From positions 1-16,568 of the forward strand of contig JBFHNV010000136.1 in the NCBI GenBank assembly GCA_041593595.1: a DNA stretch of 16,568 bases, written 5' to 3'. Of the stretch, positions 1-7,494 are shown one piece after another. Under the pieces are notes generated by a model. It was not told where the DNA came from. It saw only the letters and a program-made list of their open reading frames with translations, and made no database searches. The first letter of the stretch is position 1, and each line of letters opens with the position of its first letter. Source of the DNA: JBFHNV01 sp041593595. GTDB lineage: Bacteria; Pseudomonadota; Gammaproteobacteria; HK1. The position numbers and the translations under genes were made by a program.

Positions 1-24
1 CCCCCCCCCCCCCCCCCCCCCCCC
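1..24. repeat. Poly-C homopolymer at window edge
   Basis: The first 24 bases are all C, followed directly by GC-rich unique sequence. A run of this length is rare inside bacterial chromosomes and is typical of a contig end or a read artefact. I attach no biological role to it. Confidence 0.8.
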
Positions 25-422
25 GCGGGCGCGCTCCGACGGCAGCGTCCCGGCTCATTCCCGGTCCGGGCCCTCCGGGCCGGCCCCTGGGTCACCGGAT
101 CCGCTCCCGGCGCGGTCCTGGTCCGGCCTGCGGGACCGTGCAGCTCTTTGCGGTGGAGCGCGATCTTTCGCACCTCGCGCCCCGCCGGCATCGCCCAGAC
201 TGGGAATCGCGATGGTGGGACCGTTGCCACACGAGCTCTCGGCCCCGCCCGTGGCGTCGACTGGGACGCAGTTCCGGGAATTGATGCCTAAAGAACGCCA
301 CGATCCCGGCCGATGGAGTTGACAGGAGCGTTTTGCTTGACTAAACCCTCAAGTATCGATTCTAAGTGCATGAATTTAATGGATAGCGAGAGGGTAGAGC
401 TGCCTGAAACTGGTCCAGGTCC
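25..422. other. Non-coding or undetermined leading region
   Basis: I find no gene here that I can support. Bases 25-300 are very GC-rich with small inverted repeats (for example GGCCC/GGGCC around 68-80). The only open frame of note, minus strand 301-92, encodes an Arg-rich, low-complexity peptide typical of chance frames in GC-rich DNA. Bases 319-385 are strikingly AT-richer and are treated as a separate promoter candidate. The region may contain the end of a gene lying to the left, but nothing is recognisable. Confidence 0.5.
319..366 (+). promoter_or_regulatory. Candidate promoter upstream of the small ORF
   Basis: This is an AT-rich island in a GC-rich background. TTGACA lies at 319-324 and TTGACT at 337-342. 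TCTAAG at 361-366 (4 of 6 matches to TATAAT) sits 18 bases after the second, giving a weak sigma70-type arrangement. The stretch 337-356 reads TTGACT-6 bases-TCAAGTAT. This recalls the Rrf2/IscR type 1 operator, which as I remember it has one more base between the halves. The AT-rich island is directly visible; the promoter and operator assignments are inferences. Confidence 0.3.
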
Positions 423-482
423 ATGTGGATGAGCTTTGCACAGAGAGATGAGCCTGCGGACCCGCCCGAGGTGGAACCCGCC

Positions 483-647
483 ATGGTGTCACTGCTGGCC
501 AGCCGCTACGGCGACGGCCTGGTGTACCTGCGGGGGCGCGAGGAGCGCACCCTGTACGAGCGGGCCATCCGGCTCGGTCTGATCAGCCGTGAGGGCTACC
601 TGACTCCGCTCGGTCGCGCGCTGATCGCGCGCCACGACGGGGCCTGA
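483..647 (+). CDS. Small hypothetical protein (54 aa)
   Basis: I do not recognise this short protein. The frame is open from ATG 423 (74 residues). I prefer ATG 483 because GAGGTGG at 468-474 is a good Shine-Dalgarno sequence 8 bases before it, whereas ATG 423 has none. The 54-residue product is compact and mixed in charge. Its C-terminal half (YERAIRLGLIS, then GYLTPLGRALIARHD) looks like the end of a winged-helix fold, with a 'G-Y-L-T-x-x-G-R' turn common in small DNA-binding or regulatory proteins. It has no signal peptide or membrane segment. It is followed by about 250 bases of spacer before the EF-G gene, so co-transcription is uncertain. A real but unassigned small gene is the best reading. 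Confidence 0.5.
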   Translation: MVSLLASRYGDGLVYLRGREERTLYERAIRLGLISREGYLTPLGRALIARHDGA

Positions 648-792
648 CAGCCGCCACGGCGACCGCCTGCCGCGGGTTGCGGCGGTCCGTGCGCGGCCTC
701 TCGCCGCGGTCTCGCGGCGCCGCGACGGGATCCACGCCGGGCCCCGATCCGTCTCCCGTCCCCTCCCCGGCGCCTGCCGTTGCGGGCGCGTG

Positions 793-822
793 TTGCTTCC
801 CCCTGCCCGATTCCCGAATATT
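793..822 (+). promoter_or_regulatory. Weak promoter candidate before EF-G-like gene
   Basis: TTGCTT at 793-798 and AATATT at 817-822 are separated by 18 bases. AATATT is part of GAATATTC, one of the few AT-rich spots in the 648-895 spacer. Transcription would begin near 829 and give a leader of about 65 bases. Both boxes match consensus only partly. Confidence 0.25.
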
Positions 823-895
823 CCCGTGAGCCCGCCGTGCGCACACGCCGGCGCCGGCGCCGACGCCATAACAAGATCGCAGCAGGAGATGCCCG

Positions 896-2950
896 ATGCC
901 CGACTACACCACGGATACCATCCGCAACGTTGCCCTGGTGGGGCATGGCGGCGTCGGCAAGACCATGCTGGCCGAGGCCATGCTGCACAAGGCCGGGGTC
1001 ATCGGAGCGCTGGGCGAGGTGGCGCGGGGGACCACCACGTGCGACTTCGACGACCAGGAGAAGGCCCACCAGCACTCGCTGCAGTCGGCGGTGGTGAGCC
1101 TCGGGCACGAAGGCCGGCACATCAACCTGATCGACACCCCCGGATACCCCGATTTCATCGGGCGCGCTCTCAGCGTGCTGCCGGCGGTTGAGACGGCGGC
1201 GCTGGTCATCGATGCCCGCAACGGCATCGAGCTCACCACCCGGCGCATGATGGACGCGGCGGTGGAGCGCAAGCTCTGCCGCATGATCGTCATCAACCGC
1301 ATCGACGCCGAGGAGGTGGACTTCGAGACGCTGATGGCGTCCATCCACGAGACCTTCGGCCCCGAGTGCCTGCCCATCAACCTGCCCGCGCCCGGCGGCA
1401 CCGCGGTGGTGGACTGCTTCTTCCGTCCCACCGAGACCCAGGCCACGGCCTTCTCCTCGCCGGAAGAGGCGCACACCCGCATCGTCGATCAGGTCGTCGA
1501 GGTGGACGAGGACCTGATGGAGAAGTACCTGGAGCAGGGCGAGGCGCTGGAAGCGGACGCGTTGCACGATGCCTTCGTCAAGGCACTGCGCACGGGGCAC
1601 CTGGTGCCGGTGTGCTTCACCTCGGTGACCAATGACGTGGGCGTGGCCAAGCTGCTGGAGGTGATCGCGCGCATGATGCCGAGCCCGCTGGAGGGCAACC
1701 CGCCGCAGTTCGTGAACGGCGAGGGCGCCGACGCGTCGCCGGTGGAGGTGAAGCCGGACCCGAAGGCGCACGTGCTCGCCCACGCCTTCAAGATCCTGGT
1801 CGACCCCTTCGTCGGGCGCCTGTCGGTGTTCCGCGTGCACCAGGGCACGGTCACCAAGGACAGCCAGCTCTTCGTGGGCGACGCCCGCAAGCCGTTCAAG
1901 GTCTCGCACCTGTTCAAGCTCCAGGGCAAGGACCACGCGGAGGCCGACGCGGGCATCCCCGGGGACATCTGCGCGGTGGCCAAGGTGGACGACATCGAGT
2001 ACGGCTCGGTGCTGCACGACTCCCACGACGAGGACCACATCCGCATGGTCCCCATGCCCCTGCCGCAGCCCATGTTCGGCCTCGCCATCTCGACGAAGGC
2101 GCGCGGCGACGAGCAGAAGCTGGGCGACGCCCTGCACAAGCTGTCGGCAGAGGATCCGTGCTTCATCGTGGAGCACGAGGCGGACACCGGCGACACCGTG
2201 ATCAAGGGGCTTGGAGAGCTGCACCTGCGCATGGTGCTCGAGCGCATGCAGCAGCGCTTCAACGTGGAGGTCAACACCCGTGCGCCGAAGATCGCGTATC
2301 GCGAGACCGTGCGCAGCCCGGCGGAGGGCCATCACCGCCACAAGAAGCAGACCGGCGGCGCCGGCCAGTTCGGCGAGGTGTACCTGCGCATCGAGCCGCT
2401 GGAGCGCGGCGCCGGCTTCGAATTCGTGGACAAGGTGGTGGGCGGCGTGATCCCGAACCAGCTCATCCCGGCGGTGGAGAAGGGCGTGCGCCAGGTGCTC
2501 GAGGCGGGCGCGGTGGCCGGCTACCCGATGCAGGACGTGCGCGTCACGGTCTATGACGGCAAGTACCACACGGTGGACTCGAAGGAGGTGGCCTTCGTGA
2601 CCGCCGGCAAGAAGGCCTTCCTGGACGCGGTGGGCAAGGCCAACCCGGTGGTGCTCGAGCCCATCGTGAACGTGCACGTCACGGCACCGCAGCAGAACAT
2701 GGGCGACATCACCGGGGACCTGTCCGGCAAGCGCGGGCGCATCAACGGCACCGAGGCGCTGAGCGGCGGCATGGTGGTGATCTCGGGTCAGGCGCCGCTC
2801 GCGGAGCTCGGCAACTTCCAGTCCCTGCTCAAGTCGCTCACCGGCGGCGCCGGGTCGTACACCATGAGCTTCAGCCACTACGAGCCGGTGCCCGCCAACG
2901 TGCAGCAGCAGCTCGCCGCGGAGTTCAAGCCGCGCGCCGACGAAGACTGA
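896..2950 (+). CDS. Elongation factor G-like GTPase (EF-G paralogue)
   Basis: This is a five-domain translational GTPase of 684 residues, slightly shorter than canonical EF-G (about 700). The P-loop GHGGVGKT is at residues 16-23 and the G3 motif DTPG at 80-83. G4 reads NRID (134-137), with Arg in place of the usual Lys. The switch I motif RGITI of classical EF-G is absent; the equivalent segment reads HQHSL after a GTTTCDFDDQE stretch (45-55). That pattern belongs to the EF-G-like (EF-G2, PRK12740-type) subfamily rather than to the str-operon fusA product. Domain IV begins near 480 (KKQTGGAGQFGEV, 483-495). AGGAG at 884-888 lies 7 bases before ATG 896, so the start is secure; an ATG at 889 is out of frame. 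The NADP reductase gene follows closely on the same strand. The family binds ribosomes and hydrolyses GTP, but whether this copy supports translocation, recycling or a stress role cannot be read from the sequence. No fusA symbol is given because a canonical copy probably lies elsewhere. Confidence 0.93.
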   Translation: MPDYTTDTIRNVALVGHGGVGKTMLAEAMLHKAGVIGALGEVARGTTTCDFDDQEKAHQHSLQSAVVSLGHEGRHINLIDTPGYPDFIGRALSVLPAVETAALVIDARNGIELTTRRMMDAAVERKLCRMIVINRIDAEEVDFETLMASIHETFGPECLPINLPAPGGTAVVDCFFRPTETQATAFSSPEEAHTRIVDQVVEVDEDLMEKYLEQGEALEADALHDAFVKALRTGHLVPVCFTSVTNDVGVAKLLEVIARMMPSPLEGNPPQFVNGEGADASPVEVKPDPKAHVLAHAFKILVDPFVGRLSVFRVHQGTVTKDSQLFVGDARKPFKVSHLFKLQGKDHAEADAGIPGDICAVAKVDDIEYGSVLHDSHDEDHIRMVPMPLPQPMFGLAISTKARGDEQKLGDALHKLSAEDPCFIVEHEADTGDTVIKGLGELHLRMVLERMQQRFNVEVNTRAPKIAYRETVRSPAEGHHRHKKQTGGAGQFGEVYLRIEPLERGAGFEFVDKVVGGVIPNQLIPAVEKGVRQVLEAGAVAGYPMQDVRVTVYDGKYHTVDSKEVAFVTAGKKAFLDAVGKANPVVLEPIVNVHVTAPQQNMGDITGDLSGKRGRINGTEALSGGMVVISGQAPLAELGNFQSLLKSLTGGAGSYTMSFSHYEPVPANVQQQLAAEFKPRADED

Positions 2951-2967
2951 CGCGGCGTGACCCCGGC

Positions 2968-2982
2968 GAGGCGCCAGCCCTG
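2968..2982 (+). promoter_or_regulatory. Ribosome binding site and CTG start of the reductase gene
   Basis: GAGG at 2968-2971 is followed after 8 bases by CTG at 2980-2982. In this frame there is no ATG, GTG or TTG between the EF-G stop and the FAD motif, so CTG 2980 is the best-placed initiation codon. It gives an N-terminus (M)SIHTECVIVGAGPCG that matches how this family normally begins. Confidence 0.6.
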
Positions 2983-4032
2983 AGCATCCACACCGAGTGC
3001 GTCATCGTCGGTGCCGGCCCCTGCGGGCTGTTCCAGGTCTTCGAGCTGGGGATGCTGGGCGTGTCGGCCCATGTGGTGGAGTCCATGAACCACGTGGGTG
3101 GCCAGTGTGCCGAGCTCTACCCGGACAAGCCCATCTACGACATCCCCGCCATCCCGGTGTGCCAGGCGCAGGAGCTGGTGGACCGGCTGATGCAGCAGAT
3201 CGCGCCCTTCGACACCCCCTTCCACCTGGATCAGCAGGTCACGGAGCTCGTCCGGCAGGACGGCGGGCGCTTCATGCTCCGCACCAGCGCCGGCACCGGG
3301 TTCGACACCGGCACCGTGGTCATCGCCGCGGGAGTCGGCGCCTTCGAGCCGGTGCGGCTGAAGGTGAAGGGGGCCGCGGAGTGCGAGGGCCGCTCCCTGT
3401 GGTACCGGGTGACGACCCCGGATCTGCACGCGGGCCGCGACGTGGTGGTGCTGGGTGGCGGCGACTCGGCGCTGGACTGGGCGCTGAACCTGGAGGGGCG
3501 CGCGCGCAGCGTGACCATCGTCCACCGCCGCTCGGAGTTCCGCGCCGCGCCCGCGTCCGTGGCGCGCATGCAGGCCCTGTGCGACGAAGGCCGCATGCGC
3601 CAGATGCACGGCAACGTCACGGCGGTGTTCGCCCACGACGGGCTGCTGGACGGCATCGAGGTAACCGGGCCGGACGGCGAGCGCGAGCGCCTGGCGCTGG
3701 AGCACTTGCTGGTGTTCTTCGGCCTGTCGCCCAAGCTCGGTCCCATCGCCGAGTGGGGCGTCGCGCTGCAGAAGAACGCGGTGGTGGTGGACACCGAGCG
3801 CTTCCAGACCTCGGTGCCCGGCATCTTCGCCATCGGCGACGTGAACACCTACCCGGGCAAGAAGAAGCTGATCCTCAGCGGCTTCCACGAGGCGGCGCTG
3901 GCGGCCTTCGCCATCCGCCAGCACCTCTACCCGGACGAGAAGGTGCGGGTGCAGTACAGCACCACCAGCCGGGTAGTGCACGAGCGGCTCGGCGTGGACG
4001 ACCCGCCCCGGGGGGCGCGAGGGAAGCGCTGA
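2980..4032 (+). CDS. Ferredoxin/flavodoxin-NADP+ reductase, thioredoxin-reductase-like type
   Basis: This is a flavoprotein of 350 residues that moves electrons between NADPH and ferredoxin or flavodoxin in the cytoplasm. It has two Rossmann domains: an FAD site VGAGPCG near residues 9-15 and an NAD(P) site VVLGGGDSALDW near 157-168. The C-terminal FAD segment reads AIGDVNTYPGKKKL, followed by SGFHEAALAAFAIR. The redox CxxC of thioredoxin reductase is missing between the domains, as in YumC-type ferredoxin-NADP+ reductases; 'VGGQCAELYPDKPIYDIPAIP' is typical of these enzymes. The start is unusual: the first ATG in frame (3052) would remove the whole FAD motif, so I place it at CTG 2980, 8 bases after GAGG. 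The gene follows the EF-G-like gene by 29 bases and is probably co-transcribed. Within this window it could supply or drain electrons for the 2-oxoacid:ferredoxin oxidoreductase downstream, but that link is only suggested. Confidence 0.9.
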   Translation: MSIHTECVIVGAGPCGLFQVFELGMLGVSAHVVESMNHVGGQCAELYPDKPIYDIPAIPVCQAQELVDRLMQQIAPFDTPFHLDQQVTELVRQDGGRFMLRTSAGTGFDTGTVVIAAGVGAFEPVRLKVKGAAECEGRSLWYRVTTPDLHAGRDVVVLGGGDSALDWALNLEGRARSVTIVHRRSEFRAAPASVARMQALCDEGRMRQMHGNVTAVFAHDGLLDGIEVTGPDGERERLALEHLLVFFGLSPKLGPIAEWGVALQKNAVVVDTERFQTSVPGIFAIGDVNTYPGKKKLILSGFHEAALAAFAIRQHLYPDEKVRVQYSTTSRVVHERLGVDDPPRGARGKR

Positions 4033-4094
4033 CTGCGTCGCCGTGAAGGACTCGCCCGCCGTCGCAGCCGGCGTGGTGATTCCTTCGCAGGCCC

Positions 4095-4556
4095 TCAGTT
4101 CGCCGCTGCGCCGGTGAGGCCGTCCAGGGCGCCGGCCATCTTGTCCACCACCTCGCCGCGGTCCCGGATGCCGTGGCGCTCGGCGAGCCACGCCGGCGCG
4201 TTATAGGCGATCCAGGTCTGGCCCGCCTCGTCCTCCCAGGCCGCCACGCGGATGGGCAGGTCCAGACCCGCGCTCTGGCGCGAGGTCATCAGCGCGGTGC
4301 CCACCTTGGGGTTGCCGAACAGCAGCACCTGGGTGGGACGCAGGGCCTGTCCGGCCTTCGCGGCGCCCGCCGCGTGGTCGATGCGGGTGAACACCGTGAA
4401 GCCCTTCTCCCGCACGATGCTCTCCAGGCGGTCCAGGGTCTTCGCCACGGAGTGGGCGCTCTTCTTCACCACCACGCCGTTCTCCGGAGACTGGCCGGCG
4501 GCAGTGCCGGTGGTGGCGAGCAGCAGGATCAGGGGCAGCAGCAGGGCAGGGCGCAT
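4095..4556 (-). CDS. Secreted DUF302 family protein
   Basis: This is a 153-residue protein with a clear N-terminal signal peptide (Leu-rich core, residues 4-14, ending near TAAGQ) followed by one DUF302 domain. The domain shows the family's pattern: 'VKKSAHSVAKTLDRLESIVREKGFTVF', a central 'RPTQVLLFGNPKVGTALM', and 'LDLPIRVAAWEDEAGQTWIAYN'. DUF302 proteins are small, often periplasmic, and of unknown biochemical function. The start at 4556 is chosen because it gives the signal peptide and has GAGGAG (CTCCTC at 4562-4567 on the plus strand) 5 bases upstream. The frame stays open further upstream but without a better start. The gene converges on the reductase gene with about 60 bases between stops. 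Its promoter must lie between 4557 and the terminator at 4659-4685, so it is a single-gene unit. Confidence 0.88.
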   Translation of the reverse strand: MRPALLLPLILLLATTGTAAGQSPENGVVVKKSAHSVAKTLDRLESIVREKGFTVFTRIDHAAGAAKAGQALRPTQVLLFGNPKVGTALMTSRQSAGLDLPIRVAAWEDEAGQTWIAYNAPAWLAERHGIRDRGEVVDKMAGALDGLTGAAAN

Positions 4557-4658
4557 GACGGCTCCTCGGGTGTGACGGCGAGAGACGCCGCCAGCGTAAC
4601 CGCGGTGCCGTGTACGGACCAGGGTGGCTTGGGGGAACGGCGGGGTACGGGAGAGGGG

Positions 4659-4685
4659 AAAAAAAAGGGCGCCGCGAGGGCGCCC
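4659..4685 (-). terminator. Intrinsic terminator, minus strand
   Basis: A perfect 7-bp GC stem (4667-4673 paired with 4679-4685, GGGCGCC/GGCGCCC) encloses a 5-base loop. On the minus strand it is followed at once by eight Us (A run at 4659-4666). This is a textbook rho-independent terminator for transcripts coming from the right, most simply the ybbA-ybbP-like operon whose last stop is at 5002. It also insulates the DUF302 gene just beyond it. Confidence 0.85.
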
Positions 4686-5001
4686 TGCCAAACAAGGGAG
4701 GAGGGTTCGCTCTATACCTAGCAAAGCGCGGGCCAACTTTCCTCACCGGCCGCACGCGGCGCACGCGTTCGTCGGCAACTGCCTGAATCAATGCGTGTTT
4801 CTGCTGCGCACCGCGCGTCCCACGGGCGCCGTCGGCAGGGTCGCAGGAACCCTTCGCGTCAACGACCCGCCGTCAGACATCGGTTTCCGTGTCAGGAACC
4901 GGGCACGGCGTGGCTAGTCGTGGCGCGTCAGGGCCGGGAGGACCGGGCGAGCAACGCATCACCGGTGGTCGCGCCAGGCGGGTTGCTGGCTTCCCGCGCG
5001 C
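4686..5001. other. Intergenic region between ybbP-like gene and terminator
   Basis: I see no protein gene here. On the minus strand it would be a 3' untranslated stretch of about 315 bases between the permease stop and the terminator. It contains TATAGA (TCTATA at 4711-4716 on the plus strand) preceded by only a weak -35. It also contains a pyrimidine-rich segment (CCTCCTCCC on the minus strand, about 4695-4703) just before the terminator. A short independent RNA ending at the terminator is possible but unproven. Confidence 0.4.
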
Positions 5002-7494
5002 TCAACCCTGGCGCAGGGTGGCCATGGGGGGGTGGGACACCACCTGGCGGGTGCCCAGCACCCCCGCGGCCGCCACTCCCAGGGCGCCGCCCGCGAGGCC
5101 CACCAGCCAGATGAGTGCATCGGGGCGCCAGGAGAGCGACAGCACCCGCTCCGCTACGACGGCACCGATGGCGCTGGCCGCCACCGCCGCCAGCAGTCCG
5201 GCAAGCGCCCCCAGCAGCGCAAACTCCGCCGCCAGGCCCTTCAGCACCCGGCCCCGGTCGGCACCCAGGGTGCGCAGCACCGCGGTCTCGAAGCGGCGCT
5301 CGTCCAGGGTGGACTGCACCGCCGCGTACAGCACCGTGATGCCCGCCAGCAGGGTGAACAGGAACACGTACTCCACGCCGACGCTGGCCCGGTCCATGAT
5401 CTCGCGCACCTTGCCCATCAGCGCGTCCACGTCGATCACCGTCACCGTGGGGAACGCGCGCACCAGGTCCAGCAGCACCGCGCGGTCCCGTGCTGGCACG
5501 TGGAAGCTGGTGATGTAGGTGGCGGGGATGTCCGCCAGGACGTCCGGCGAGGTGATCACGAAGAAGTTGACGTTGAACGTGTCCCACTCCACCTCACGCA
5601 GCGAGGTGACGGTGGCCTCCACCAGCCGCCCGCCCACGGTGAAGGTGAGGCGGTCGCCGAGCCCGAGGCCCAGGGCGTTCGCGATGCCGACCTCCATGGA
5701 CAGCTCCGGCTGCTCCGGCCCCGCCTCGGGCCAGAAGCGTCCGGCCACCACCCGGTTGTCGGCCCGGAGCGTGCGCGCGAACGACAGGTTGAAGCCTTGC
5801 TCGAGACGGTTGCGCCCGCGGGGGTCGTCCATCGCCTCCGGGTTCGCGGGCTCGCCGTTGATGGCGGTGATGCGCCCGCGGATCATCGGGTAGAGATCCG
5901 CGATGTCCACGCCGCGCTCGCGCAGCAGGGCCTTGAGCGGCTCCACCTCCCCGGGCAGCACGTTCAGCAGGAAGTAGTTGGGCGCGTCCTCGGGCAGGCT
6001 CGCCCGCCACTCCCCCAGGAGATCCCCGCGCACCAGGGTGAGCAGCAGCAGCATGGTGAGCCCCAGGCCGAAGCCCGCCACCTGCACGGCGCTGGTGCCG
6101 GCGCGACGCACCACGTTGGCGACGCCGAAACGCCACGACACCCCCACCCGCGCGCGCAGCCCCGAGAGCAGGCGTACGGTGATCCACGACGCCGCCAGCA
6201 GCGCGCCCACCGCGATGGCACCGCCGCCCATCACGTAGCCGGCGAGCTTCACGTCCCGGGCCTGCCACAGCACCAGCGCCGCCACCGTGGCCACCGCGAG
6301 CACCGTGGCCGGCAGCGCCCGGGCGGGCGCACGCCCCAGCTCCCGTCGCAGCACCCGCGCCGGCGGCACCTGGCGAAGCGCCAGCAGCGGCGGCAGCGCG
6401 AACCCGAGCAGCGCCGTCAGGCCGATGGCCGCGCCCTGGGCGGCCGGCAGCCACGTGGGCGCCGGCAGCTCGGCGAACACCAGGCTCGCCAGCAGCAGCG
6501 CCAGCAGCCACTGCACCAGCCAGCCGAGCAGCACGCCCAGCGCGCAGGCCGCGATCCCCAGCGCGCCCAGCTGCAGCCCGTGGATCGCCAGCACCCGGCC
6601 CTGTGTGGCGCCCAGGCACCTGAGCAGCGCGGCGCCGTCCACGTGACGCTCCGCGAAGCGCCTTGCCGACAGCGCCACCGCCACGCCGGACAGCAGCACC
6701 GCCACCAGGGCGGCCAGACCCAGGAACTGCCCGGCGCGCTCCAGCGCCGTGCGGATCTCCGGGCGGGCGTCGCGCACGCCCTGGATCTCCTCGCCGTGTG
6801 CGCCGCGCGCCTCGAGCCAGGTGCGCAATCCCGCGATGGCATCCGGCGGTCCCGCGAACAGCACCCGGTAACGGACCCGGCTGCCGGGCTGCACCAGCCG
6901 GCTGCGGTCGAGCTCGTCCAGGTGCACCATGATCCGTGGCGCGATGCTGAACAGATCGCCGCCCCGGTCCGGCTCGTAGGCCAGGATCCGCGTCACCGTG
7001 AGCTCGGAGTTGCCGAGCTTCACGCGCCCCCCCACGGCGGTCTCCAGCAGCCCCGCCAGGCGCGCGTCCAGCCACGCCTCGCCGGGCGCCGGGATCCCCT
7101 CGGCGGGGCGGTCGGCGCCGAAGGCCTCGTCGGCGATGCGCAGCCGGCCCCGCAGCGGGTAACCGTCGCCCACGAACTTCACCTCCGCGAGCTGCAGGTT
7201 TTCGCCGGACAGCACCACGCTGCGGAAGGTCACGGTGCGGGTGACGGCGAGCCCGCGCCCGGCAGCCTCGCCATCGACCGCGAGGTCCACCGGGGTGCGC
7301 GAGCTGACGAGCAGATCGCCGCCCAGCAGATCCGTGGCGCCGGACTCCATGCTGCGGGCCATGCGGTCGGTGAAGAAGCCGACTCCGCTCACGCTCGCCA
7401 CGGCGATGACCAGCGCCGCCGCCAGCACCCTGAGCTCGCCGGCGCGCCACTCCCGGCGCAGCATGCGCAGCGCCAGCGTGATCGCGGGGCTCAC
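5002..7494 (-). CDS. ybbP: ABC transporter permease, FtsX/YbbP-like
   Basis: This is an inner-membrane permease of 830 residues, close in length to E. coli YbbP (about 800). An N-terminal helix (near 23-42) is followed by a periplasmic MacB-like domain (about 45-245, with 'NLQLAEVKFVGDGYPLRGRLRI' and 'DRGGDLFSIAPRIMVHLDEL'). Then come a cluster of membrane helices (about 255-375), a middle block of further helices, a second periplasmic part, and a final FtsX domain with three helices (about 705-830, including 'DERRFETAVLRTLGADRGRVLKG'). The duplicated FtsX architecture in a single chain is characteristic of YbbP/LolE-like exporters. The start codon overlaps the end of the ATPase gene by 4 bases, so the two are translationally coupled. 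YbbA/YbbP homologues are thought to move lipid-like or hydrophobic substrates; the substrate is not evident here. In E. coli the divergent neighbour is tesA, whereas here it is a short-chain dehydrogenase. Confidence 0.93.
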   Translation of the reverse strand: MSPAITLALRMLRREWRAGELRVLAAALVIAVASVSGVGFFTDRMARSMESGATDLLGGDLLVSSRTPVDLAVDGEAAGRGLAVTRTVTFRSVVLSGENLQLAEVKFVGDGYPLRGRLRIADEAFGADRPAEGIPAPGEAWLDARLAGLLETAVGGRVKLGNSELTVTRILAYEPDRGGDLFSIAPRIMVHLDELDRSRLVQPGSRVRYRVLFAGPPDAIAGLRTWLEARGAHGEEIQGVRDARPEIRTALERAGQFLGLAALVAVLLSGVAVALSARRFAERHVDGAALLRCLGATQGRVLAIHGLQLGALGIAACALGVLLGWLVQWLLALLLASLVFAELPAPTWLPAAQGAAIGLTALLGFALPPLLALRQVPPARVLRRELGRAPARALPATVLAVATVAALVLWQARDVKLAGYVMGGGAIAVGALLAASWITVRLLSGLRARVGVSWRFGVANVVRRAGTSAVQVAGFGLGLTMLLLLTLVRGDLLGEWRASLPEDAPNYFLLNVLPGEVEPLKALLRERGVDIADLYPMIRGRITAINGEPANPEAMDDPRGRNRLEQGFNLSFARTLRADNRVVAGRFWPEAGPEQPELSMEVGIANALGLGLGDRLTFTVGGRLVEATVTSLREVEWDTFNVNFFVITSPDVLADIPATYITSFHVPARDRAVLLDLVRAFPTVTVIDVDALMGKVREIMDRASVGVEYVFLFTLLAGITVLYAAVQSTLDERRFETAVLRTLGADRGRVLKGLAAEFALLGALAGLLAAVAASAIGAVVAERVLSLSWRPDALIWLVGLAGGALGVAAAGVLGTRQVVSHPPMATLRQG

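Noticed and set aside
92..301. Minus-strand open frame of 69 codons at the left edge
   Set aside because: The product is Arg/Gly/Ser-rich with no ribosome site and no fold-like pattern.
596..2878. Very long minus-strand open frame (760 codons) opposite the EF-G-like gene
   Set aside because: It is the antisense of a certain gene in GC-rich DNA, where stop codons are rare. The translation is a His/Arg/Val-rich sequence with no domain.
4045..4086. Hairpin between the convergent reductase and DUF302 genes (GAAGGA/TCCTTC with inner CGCCG/CGGCG)
   Set aside because: The arms are short and interrupted and no U-run follows on either strand, so I do not call it a terminator.
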